A stretch of DNA of 43,574 bases. Source: Bacillota bacterium (GTDB lineage: Bacteria > Bacillota > Clostridia > Acetivibrionales > DSM-1351). The DNA is taken from positions 1-43,574 of the forward strand of contig JAEZIB010000030.1 of NCBI GenBank assembly GCA_023416275.1, in the 5' to 3' direction. The notes beneath the pieces are model-generated. The model searched no databases and was not told the DNA's origin. It saw only the letters and a program-made list of their open reading frames with translations. Positions within the stretch are counted from its first letter, which is position 1. Every line of letters starts with the position of its first letter. This document shows positions 34,173 to 41,217 of this stretch, one piece after another. The position numbers and the translations under genes are program-made.

Positions 34173-35807
34173 ATGCCAATTACAGATTTTTTATCGCGTA
34201 ATTCAGAAATGTACGGAAATGAAACATGTTTAACTGAGATTAATTTAGATTTACAGGATAGCCATAATGTTATCTGGCGAGAATTTGAACTTATTGAAAA
34301 CAATCCTGCAGGTGAATACAGAAGAGAAATGACATGGCGCGTATTTGATGAAAAAGCAAATAGGTTTGCAAATCTATTACTTAAAAGAGGAATTAAAAAA
34401 GGTGACAAGGTTGCTATTCTTCTTATGAATTGCCTCGAGTGGCTTCCTATCTATTTTGGAATACTTAAGACAGGTGCTATCGCTGTACCATTAAATTTTC
34501 GATATACAGCTGATGAAATAAAATATTGTTTAGGCTTATCAGATACTATTGCACTTATTTTTGGGCCTGAGTTTATTGGTCGATTAGAAACAATTTACGA
34601 CCAAATACCTGAAGTAAAGACACTCTTCTTTGCAGGAGAAGGACGTCCTTCTTTCGCTGAAAGCTATGATAGGCTAGCTGCAAATTGTTCATCTGAAAAT
34701 CCAGGCATAAAGATAACTGATGAAGACGATGGTGTTATTTATTTTTCATCGGGAACTACGGGATTTCCTAAAGCAATATTACATACACATGGGAGTTTGA
34801 TGTCTGCCTGTTATACAGAGCAAAATCACCATGGTCAGACTAGAGAAGATAATTTCTTGTGTATACCTCCTCTTTATCATACAGGTGCAAAAATGCATTG
34901 GTTTGGGAGCTTTCTGGCAGGAAGCAAGGCAGTTTTGCTTCGTGGAATCAAGCCTGAATGGGTACTGAAAACAGTTTCGGAGGAAAAAATCACTATTGTT
35001 TGGCTGTTAGTTCCATGGGCTCAGGATATATTAGATGCTATTGAGAGCGGCGAAGTAAAGTTGGAGGATTATAATCTCTCTCAGTGGAGACTGATGCATA
35101 TTGGTGCTCAGCCTGTTCCGCCAAGCTTAATAAATCGCTGGAAGAAGTACTTTCCTCATCATCAATATGATACAAATTATGGACTTAGTGAATCTATTGG
35201 TCCTGGTTGTGTACATTTAGGTACTGAAAACATCCATAAAGTAGGTGCTATTGGGATACCAGGGTATCAATGGGAGGTAAAGATTGTTGATGAAAACAGA
35301 GTGCCTGTTGTGCAGGGACAAGTTGGAGAACTAGCGGTAAAGGGTCCTGGTGTTATGAAATGTTACTATAATGACCCAGAAGCAACAGAAGCGGTGTTAA
35401 GGGATGGATGGCTATTTACCGGGGATATGGCTATGATGGATGAAGATGGTTTTATCTATTTGGTTGATAGAAAAAAAGATGTTATTATTAGCGGTGGAGA
35501 GAATATATATCCTGTACAGATTGAGGACTTTCTCAGAACAAACAATAAAATTAAGGACGCGGCAGTTATTGGCTTGCCTGATAAGCGTCTTGGAGAAATA
35601 ACAGCTGCTATTATAGAATTGAAATCTGGTTGTGAATGTTCTGAACAAGAGATTGATTCTTTTTGTTCACCAATGCCTCGATATAAACGTCCAAGAAAGA
35701 TTATTTTTGATATAATTCCACGAAATCCTACCGGAAAGATTGAGAAGCCTCGATTGCGAGAGAAATACGGTGTGGCCAGTTTAGTGGCAGATCAAAATGA
35801 AATATAG
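34173..35807 (+). CDS. AMP-forming acyl-CoA synthetase
   Basis: The 544-residue protein belongs to the acyl/aryl-CoA synthetase (ANL) superfamily. The P-loop YFSSGTTGFPKAILHTHG, the NYGLSESIGPG motif, the hinge GWLFTGDMAMMDEDGFIYLV, ISGGENIYPVQIE, and NPTGKIEKPRL with the catalytic lysine are all present. It activates a carboxylic acid with ATP and joins it to CoA. It is co-directional with the iorA-iorB-paaK cluster that starts 220 nt downstream, so an aryl or branched-chain acid is plausible, though an independent role is equally possible. The ATG follows CGGAGG by 7 nt. Confidence 0.9.
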   Translation: MPITDFLSRNSEMYGNETCLTEINLDLQDSHNVIWREFELIENNPAGEYRREMTWRVFDEKANRFANLLLKRGIKKGDKVAILLMNCLEWLPIYFGILKTGAIAVPLNFRYTADEIKYCLGLSDTIALIFGPEFIGRLETIYDQIPEVKTLFFAGEGRPSFAESYDRLAANCSSENPGIKITDEDDGVIYFSSGTTGFPKAILHTHGSLMSACYTEQNHHGQTREDNFLCIPPLYHTGAKMHWFGSFLAGSKAVLLRGIKPEWVLKTVSEEKITIVWLLVPWAQDILDAIESGEVKLEDYNLSQWRLMHIGAQPVPPSLINRWKKYFPHHQYDTNYGLSESIGPGCVHLGTENIHKVGAIGIPGYQWEVKIVDENRVPVVQGQVGELAVKGPGVMKCYYNDPEATEAVLRDGWLFTGDMAMMDEDGFIYLVDRKKDVIISGGENIYPVQIEDFLRTNNKIKDAAVIGLPDKRLGEITAAIIELKSGCECSEQEIDSFCSPMPRYKRPRKIIFDIIPRNPTGKIEKPRLREKYGVASLVADQNEI

Positions 35808-35848
35808 ATATATGTATTAATGTTATGGATAAATATTAAAAATATAAA

Positions 35849-35904
35849 GAGGCAAGAAAAATTCCTCCACTTCTATAAGTGGAGGGTACCACTTTAGTTT
35901 TCAG
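35849..35904. repeat. Dispersed hairpin repeat, copy 2 (IS200/IS605-end-like)
   Basis: GAGGCAAGAAAA (35849-35860) is identical to the start of copy 1 at 21050. Then CCTCCACTT (35864-35872), loop CTAT and AAGTGGAGG (35877-35885) form a perfect 9-bp stem, followed by a CACTTTAGTTTTC tail. It lies between the acyl-CoA synthetase and iorA and may also act as a transcript end. Mobile origin is a guess based on palindrome style and dispersal. Confidence 0.5.
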
Positions 35905-35946
35905 ACGGTGAGAATATCTCCCGCCCAGCTTACACGCCGCTGATGT

Positions 35947-35979
35947 AATTAAATTTTTCTACAATCGAAAAATTTAATT
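35947..35979 (+). other. Perfect AT-rich hairpin upstream of iorA
   Basis: AATTAAATTTTTC (35947-35959) pairs with GAAAAATTTAATT (35967-35979) with no mismatch, loop TACAATC. It lies about 49 nt upstream of iorA's ATG. It could be an operator, an attenuator or the end of the upstream transcript; the sequence alone does not decide. Confidence 0.45.
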
Positions 35980-36027
35980 TTGAATCTAGGCGTTATAAAT
36001 AAACATAATCGTGATGGAGGAATTTAA

Positions 36028-37761
36028 ATGAAAAAACTCATGCTTGGTAATGAAGCAGTAGCAAGAGGTGCATACGAAGCAGGCTGCACAGTTGCTTCTG
36101 CATATCCGGGAACGCCTAGTACAGAGATAACAGAAGCTATTGCTAAACAATATGATGAAATATATTCTGAGTGGGCACCAAATGAAAAGGTAGCCATGGA
36201 AGTTGCTATAGGAGCATCTTTTGGAGGAGCTCGTGCAATATGTGCTATGAAGCACGTTGGACTTAATGTTGCAGCAGATCCGTTATTCACTGTCTCATAC
36301 ACTGGTGTAAATGGTGGTTTGGTTATAATGGTAGCTGATGACCCTGGAATGCATAGTTCACAGAATGAACAAGATAGCAGAAATTATGCTAGAGCTTCTA
36401 AAGTTCCTATGTTAGAGCCATCAAATAGTCAGGAATGTAAGGAGTTTGTAAAAGAAGCCTTTTCTATTAGTGAGCAATTTGACACTCCTGTAATTGTTCG
36501 TCTTTCAACAAGAGTAGCACATTCACAAAGTGTTGTTGAATTAAATGATAAGGAAGATTATAAGCTCAAGGAATATATTAAAGATGCAAGTAAATATGTT
36601 ATGATGCCTGCAATGGCAAGAAAAAGACATGTTGTTGTTGAAAAGAGAATGGCTGACTTGAGAGCTTTTTCTGATATAAGTGAATTAAACAGAGTTGAAA
36701 TGGACAGCAGTAGTATCGGTGTTATTACAAGTGGTATTGCGTATCAATATGTAAAGGAAGCTATGCCAAATGCTTCAGTTCTTAAGCTGGGTATGGTTTA
36801 TCCTATACCAGAAAAGCTTATTGCTGATTTTGCTGGTAAGGTAAAAACTCTTTATATTGTTGAAGAATTGGAACCGTTTTTTGAAGACCAAATTTTAAAG
36901 ATGGGTATAAAGGTTATTGGAAAGGAAAAACTTCCAGCTTTAGGTGAACTGAGCAGCCAGATTATTGCTGAGAGATTATTAGGTAAATCAATTGAAAATA
37001 CTGAAACTTCATCACAGCCTGTACCTGTCAGACCACCTGTTATGTGTCCTGGATGCCCGCATAGAGGTATGTTCTATGTTCTTAAAAAACTCAAGCTAAA
37101 TGTTAGCGGAGATATTGGCTGTTATACACTTGGAGCATTGGCACCAAATGAAAGTATTGACACATGTGTCTGCATGGGTGCAAGTATTGGTGTGGCTCAC
37201 GGTATGGAAAAGGCACGTGGTACTGAATTTGGTAAGAAAACAGTTGCTATTCTTGGTGATTCTACATTTATACACTCTGGTATTACAGGCTTAATAGATA
37301 TCGTGTACAACAAGGGAAATTCAACAGTACTTATACTTGATAATTCAATTACAGGTATGACAGGACATCAGCAAAATCCTACTACTGGCTTTACAATCAA
37401 GGGAGAACCTACTAAGCAGGTTGATTTGGAGATGCTTTGTAAGGCAGTGGGAATTGATAGAGTTACAGTAGTTGATCCTTTTGATATAAAAGCGTTTGAA
37501 AAGGTAGTTAAAACTGAGACTCAGATTGATGAACCTTCAGTAATTATATCTCAAAGACCATGTGCTTTGCTGAAGAATGTCAAATATGAGGGTGTTCAAA
37601 CAATAAATCAAGATAAATGTAAAACGTGCAGAATGTGTATGAAAATGGGATGTCCAGCAATAGTTGATAAAGGTGAACATTTGGAAATAGATCCTGCTCT
37701 TTGTGTTGGATGTATGCTTTGTACAAAGGTTTGTGGTTTTGGTGCAATTGAAAAAGCTTAA
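36028..37761 (+). CDS. iorA: Indolepyruvate:ferredoxin oxidoreductase, alpha subunit
   Basis: The 577-residue TPP enzyme has the N-terminal pyrimidine-binding part (LGNEAVARGAYEAGCTVAS, YPGTPSTEITEA). The TPP pyrophosphate region is VAILGDSTFIHSGITGL ... LILDNSITGMTG, and the C-terminus holds two 4Fe-4S motifs (CKTCRMCMKMGCP and CVGCMLCTKVC). It decarboxylates aryl pyruvates (from Trp, Phe, Tyr) to aryl-acetyl-CoA, passing electrons to ferredoxin; the reverse is possible. It works with IorB, encoded 509 nt downstream across an unusual repeat array. The ATG follows GGAGG by 7 nt. Confidence 0.95.
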   Translation: MKKLMLGNEAVARGAYEAGCTVASAYPGTPSTEITEAIAKQYDEIYSEWAPNEKVAMEVAIGASFGGARAICAMKHVGLNVAADPLFTVSYTGVNGGLVIMVADDPGMHSSQNEQDSRNYARASKVPMLEPSNSQECKEFVKEAFSISEQFDTPVIVRLSTRVAHSQSVVELNDKEDYKLKEYIKDASKYVMMPAMARKRHVVVEKRMADLRAFSDISELNRVEMDSSSIGVITSGIAYQYVKEAMPNASVLKLGMVYPIPEKLIADFAGKVKTLYIVEELEPFFEDQILKMGIKVIGKEKLPALGELSSQIIAERLLGKSIENTETSSQPVPVRPPVMCPGCPHRGMFYVLKKLKLNVSGDIGCYTLGALAPNESIDTCVCMGASIGVAHGMEKARGTEFGKKTVAILGDSTFIHSGITGLIDIVYNKGNSTVLILDNSITGMTGHQQNPTTGFTIKGEPTKQVDLEMLCKAVGIDRVTVVDPFDIKAFEKVVKTETQIDEPSVIISQRPCALLKNVKYEGVQTINQDKCKTCRMCMKMGCPAIVDKGEHLEIDPALCVGCMLCTKVCGFGAIEKA

Positions 37762-37777
37762 AAGCTTGAAAAGCTAG

Positions 37778-38180
37778 TTTGTACTAACATGGTGTATTTT
37801 CAAGCTACAAAAACCACAAGTGGTTTTTGACGGTGTTGATAGATTAGTGCAAACATGGTGCATTTTCGAGCTAGCAAAAACCACAAGTGGCTTTTGCCAG
37901 TTTTGATGGATTTGTGGAAACATGGTTCTTTTTCAAGTTACAAAAAAGCATAAGAGGTTTTTGCCGGTATGTGGATGGGTTTATACTAACATTGTGATTT
38001 TTCAAGCCACAAAAACCCAAATGTTTTTTGACAGGATTGATGGATTTTGCGAAAATAGTGCGTAATTTTCCCCAAATGGGGCGTGGGAGGTTATCAAACT
38101 CGAAAATATAATTTGTACAGACATGGTGCATTTTCGAGTTCCAAAAACCACAAGTGGTTTTTGCTGGTGTGTGGATGTAT
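37778..38180. repeat. Degenerate ~67-bp tandem repeat array with hairpins
   Basis: Five to six diverged units lie between iorA and iorB, at about 37778, 37845, 37912, 37982 and 38112. They share TACTAACATGGTGCATTTTC-like starts, then CAAGCTACAAAAACCACAAG and GTGGTTTTTGxCGG ... TTGATGGATT. In units 1, 2 and 6 the centre AAAACCACAAGTGGTTTT is a palindrome (imperfect in unit 2). The fifth position (about 38049-38100) is different and contains a fossil leader, CAAATGGGGCGTGGGAGG. Long open frames on the opposite strand through this array are by-products of the repeats. Confidence 0.85.
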
Positions 38181-38197
38181 GCAGTAAAAAGATGCGT

Positions 38198-38270
38198 ACA
38201 TCTGCGAAGCAGAGGTATTCCACCGATAGTTTTATTATTTTTGTGCCGATAGTTGGTGTGGGAGGTTATT
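38198..38270 (+). promoter_or_regulatory. Duplicated leader before iorB
   Basis: TCTGC-GAA-GCAGA forms a small hairpin (38201-38213), followed by GGTATTCCACCGATAG and, after a spacer, GTGTGGGAGGTTATTATG. The same arrangement occurs before paaK (39111-39191). The GGGAGG ribosome binding site is identical. Confidence 0.7.
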
Positions 38271-38846
38271 ATGGAAAAATTAAATATATTAATTGTTGGA
38301 GTTGGTGGTCAAGGTACACTTCTTTCTAGTAGAATACTAGGTAACGTTGCATTGAAATTAAATTTTGATGTTAAGGTTTCAGAAGTTCATGGTATGTCAC
38401 AGAGAGGCGGAAGTGTTGTAACCTATGTTAAATTTAGTGATAAAGTATATTCTCCATTAATTGAAAAAGGAGAGGCTGACATCATTCTAGCATTTGAAAA
38501 GCTAGAGGCTCTAAGATGTATTGACTGTTTAAGAAAAGATGGTAAAATGATAATAAATGAACAGCAAATAGATCCTATGCCTGTTATAATTGGCAAAGCA
38601 AAATATCCTGAAAATATTATAGATACTCTTAAAGAAAATAACAAAATATACTCTTTAGATGCGCTTAAGATTGCTCGTGAATGCGGTAATATAAAGGCTG
38701 TCAATATTGTACTTATAGGTGTTTTGGCAAAATTGACTGGAATAAATAAGGAAATTTTTGTTGAAGCAATTCGTGAAGTAGTGCCTGCAAAGTTTTTAGA
38801 AATAAATTTAAAAGCTTTTGAAGAAGGTTATAATTATCATAATTAG
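38271..38846 (+). CDS. iorB: Indolepyruvate:ferredoxin oxidoreductase, beta subunit
   Basis: The 191-residue protein is the gamma/beta-type partner of IorA. The start MEKLNILIVGVGGQGTLLSS and the LNFDVKVSEVHGMSQRGGSV segment are diagnostic of the pyruvate/ketoisovalerate oxidoreductase catalytic domain. The ATG at 38271 is 6 nt after GGGAGG; the frame is open from 38253. Its leader is shared with the paaK gene. Function requires IorA. Confidence 0.95.
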   Translation: MEKLNILIVGVGGQGTLLSSRILGNVALKLNFDVKVSEVHGMSQRGGSVVTYVKFSDKVYSPLIEKGEADIILAFEKLEALRCIDCLRKDGKMIINEQQIDPMPVIIGKAKYPENIIDTLKENNKIYSLDALKIARECGNIKAVNIVLIGVLAKLTGINKEIFVEAIREVVPAKFLEINLKAFEEGYNYHN

Positions 38847-39110
38847 GATTATGAAAAGATAGACTTAATATTATAGTTAATTCAAATGTGTTAATTAGAA
38901 AAGGTTAAATGTACTTGAATAAACATGCATTGTTGGCTTGTCAGCTTTGCGTTGTTTTGGCCTATTGCTTTTGTGTGGGGCTCATTTTATGCAGTAAACC
39001 CTGAAAGCCATTCCAAGGTGGGATGTTTGGCAAATATATAAATATTAAAACATTCAATTCTTTGGGGGATTTTTGCTTGAAAGTCTTTTGTTCAACTTCG
39101 AAAATAATAG

Positions 39111-39188
39111 CATACCTCTGCGAAGTAGAGGTTCTCCACTGAAGTCTTTACAAAAATTTTGTGCCCAAATGTGGCGTGGGAGGTTATT
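39111..39188 (+). promoter_or_regulatory. Duplicated leader before paaK
   Basis: ACCTCTGC-GAA-GTAGAGGT forms an 8-bp stem with one wobble (39114-39132), then TTCTCCACTGAAG, TTTTGTGCCCAAATGTGG and CGTGGGAGGTTATTATG. It matches the iorB leader at 38198-38273 in order and in most bases. The rest of the 342-nt gap (38847-39110) has no recognised gene. Confidence 0.7.
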
Positions 39189-40490
39189 ATGTCTTTTTGG
39201 AATGAAAAGTATGAATGTATGTCCAGAGACGAAATGAGAAAAGTGCAGTCAGAGAGACTCATTAAGACAGTAAACAGGGTATATAGCAATGTGCCTACTT
39301 ACAGAAAAAAGATGGATGAAAAAGGTATGCTGCCGGGAGATATCAAGTCAGTGGATGATTTGAAACATTTACCTTTTACATACAAGCAGGATTTAAGGGA
39401 TACTTATCCTTTTGGACTATTTTCAGTACCAATGAGTGAGATTGTTAGAGTTCATGCTTCTTCTGGAACAACAGGTAAGAAAACAGTTGTTGGCTATACT
39501 AAAGAGGATCTTGAAGTTTGGTCAGAGGTTATTGCTAGAACATTCACAGGTGCTGGTCTTACCAGAGAATCATTCTTGCAGGTTTCTTATGGATATGGTT
39601 TGTTTACTGGAGGACTTGGTGCTCATTATGGCGGTGAGAAGGTGGGAGCGACCGTTATTCCTACATCTTCAGGTAATACAAAGCTTCAGTTGTCACTAAT
39701 GCAGGACTTCGGAACAACGCATATTGCTTGTACACCTTCATATGCTTTATATCTTGCTGAGGAAATGGAAGAAATGGGTATAAAGAGAAGCGATTTAAAG
39801 CTTCAAGCTGGTATTTTTGGTGCTGAACCTTGGTCTGAGAGTATGAGAAGAGAAATTGAAGATAGACTAAAAATTAAAGCGATTGACATATATGGTTTGA
39901 GTGAAGTAATTGGACCTGGTGTTGCATGTGAATGTGAATTCCAGAATGGTATGCATATTCCTGAGGATCATTTTATACCTGAAATAATTGATCCAGAAAC
40001 AGAAGAGGTTCTACCTGAAGGTTCAAAGGGTGAAATAGTATTCACAACTGTAACTAAAGAAGGCTTGCCGCTAATCAGATACAGAACAAAAGACCTTTCT
40101 TCATTAAACTACGAACGCTGTGAATGTGGTCGTACAGAGGTTAGAATGAGTAAGGTTACTGGCAGAACTGATGATATGCTTATAATTAGAGGGGTAAATG
40201 TATTTCCTTCTCAAGTTGAAAGTGTACTTCTTTCAATTGGAGAAACTGCACCCCATTATATGCTGGTAGTAGATAGAAAAGATAATTTAGACACGCTTGA
40301 GATACAGGTTGAGCTCTCAACAAATCTGTTTTCTGATGAAGTAAAAAAACTAGAGGATATAGAAAGAAAGATTACAAGAGAAGTTCAGAGTACATTAGGA
40401 ATTGGAGCAAAGGTTAGACTGGTAGAACCTAAATCTATTCAACGTAGCGAAGGTAAAGCAAAGAGGGTAATAGACAAAAGAGTGCTTTAA
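39189..40490 (+). CDS. paaK: Phenylacetate-CoA ligase
   Basis: The 433-residue enzyme joins phenylacetate or another aryl acetate to CoA using ATP. PaaK landmarks are FWNEKYECMSRDEMRKVQSE, LPFTYKQDLRDTYPFGLFS, the P-loop HASSGTTGKKTVVGYTKEDL, IYGLSEVIGPGVACEC, YRTKDLS and DDMLIIRGVNVFPSQVE. In anaerobes this gene is often linked to iorAB, where it can run toward aryl acid plus ATP from aryl-acetyl-CoA. The ATG at 39189 has GGGAGG upstream; the frame is open from 39159. Confidence 0.95.
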   Translation: MSFWNEKYECMSRDEMRKVQSERLIKTVNRVYSNVPTYRKKMDEKGMLPGDIKSVDDLKHLPFTYKQDLRDTYPFGLFSVPMSEIVRVHASSGTTGKKTVVGYTKEDLEVWSEVIARTFTGAGLTRESFLQVSYGYGLFTGGLGAHYGGEKVGATVIPTSSGNTKLQLSLMQDFGTTHIACTPSYALYLAEEMEEMGIKRSDLKLQAGIFGAEPWSESMRREIEDRLKIKAIDIYGLSEVIGPGVACECEFQNGMHIPEDHFIPEIIDPETEEVLPEGSKGEIVFTTVTKEGLPLIRYRTKDLSSLNYERCECGRTEVRMSKVTGRTDDMLIIRGVNVFPSQVESVLLSIGETAPHYMLVVDRKDNLDTLEIQVELSTNLFSDEVKKLEDIERKITREVQSTLGIGAKVRLVEPKSIQRSEGKAKRVIDKRVL

Positions 40491-40529
40491 AAAACGTGTA
40501 ATGTAACACAAATAAAGGAGGCCATAATC

Positions 40530-40967
40530 ATGCTTGTACAACAAATTTCTGTTTTTTTAGAAAACAAATCAGGACGTTTGGCAGAAGTGACTAGGGCATT
40601 AGCTAACAACAATATAGATATATGTGCATTGTCAATAGCTGATACTACAGATTTTGGTATTCTCAGACTCATTGTTAACAAGCCTAAGGACGCTGAAAAA
40701 GCATTGAGTGATAACGGGTTTACAGTTAGCTGCACTGATGTGGTTGCAATTGCCGTTGAGGATAAGCCAGGAGGATTGGCGTATGTATTGGAAATATTGC
40801 AGGGCAACGCAATTAGTATAGAATATATGTATGCTTTTGTTGGTAAGTCCGGCAATGAAGCCTTTGTTATTTTGAGAGTTGAAAATCCTGAAGAAGCATT
40901 AAGAACTCTTACAAACTGTGATATTAATATTATTCCTAGTGAAAAAATATATTGTAACGTAAAATAA
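40530..40967 (+). CDS. Double ACT-domain protein
   Basis: The 145-residue protein is two ACT domains in tandem: residues about 3-66 (QQISVFLENKSGRLAEVTRA) and 71-142 (IAIAVEDKPGGLAYVLEILQG). ACT pairs bind amino acids and regulate enzymes. Stand-alone double-ACT proteins of this kind regularly follow ior/paaK genes and probably sense an aromatic amino acid, although the ligand is not shown by sequence. The ATG follows AAAGGAGG by 9 nt. The gene is 39 nt after paaK in the same operon. Confidence 0.9.
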   Translation: MLVQQISVFLENKSGRLAEVTRALANNNIDICALSIADTTDFGILRLIVNKPKDAEKALSDNGFTVSCTDVVAIAVEDKPGGLAYVLEILQGNAISIEYMYAFVGKSGNEAFVILRVENPEEALRTLTNCDINIIPSEKIYCNVK

Positions 40968-41026
40968 CTAGCTCAACTTTCCATTGATAAGTTTAACACC
41001 TACGATTTTTAACTGGAAAAGTTGAG
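40968..41026. repeat. Dispersed ~55-bp repeat, copy 2, with terminator-like arms
   Basis: CTCAACTTTCCA near the start faces TGGAAAAGTTGAG at the end (one bulge), a stem that could end the ior-paaK-ACT transcript although no T-run follows. The sequence resembles 31083-31133. Whether it is a mobile repeat or a reused terminator is open. Confidence 0.45.
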
Positions 41027-41108
41027 TAACTAATATAAAACATCACCCTTAAAAGGCTATATTTGATTTTTTAAACTAAATAAATTAGTTATTAAGACTA
41101 TTTTTGAG

Positions 41109-41147
41109 ATGCTGCAATGTAAATTTATTTATGTTGTAGCATTTTTT
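41109..41147 (+). terminator. Intrinsic terminator upstream of the dockerin gene
   Basis: ATGCTGCAA (41109-41117) pairs with TTGTAGCAT (41134-41142) with one wobble, followed by a run of T. It ends the preceding operon; a TATAAT -10-like box (41165-41170) for the dockerin gene follows. Confidence 0.72.
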
Positions 41148-41217
41148 ATTGAGCTTACTGATGATATAATAACAATATAAGGAGTAAAAATAAAAATATG
41201 TAAATGGAGGTATAAAA

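Noticed and set aside
37778..38180. Possible CRISPR array
   Set aside because: The repeats are about 67 bp, strongly diverged and contiguous; there are no constant short repeats with unique spacers and no cas genes in the window.
37871..38223. Minus-strand open frames with repeated LKNHNVSINPS-like peptide
   Set aside because: They are translations of the tandem DNA repeats, have no ribosome binding site and are interrupted in other units.
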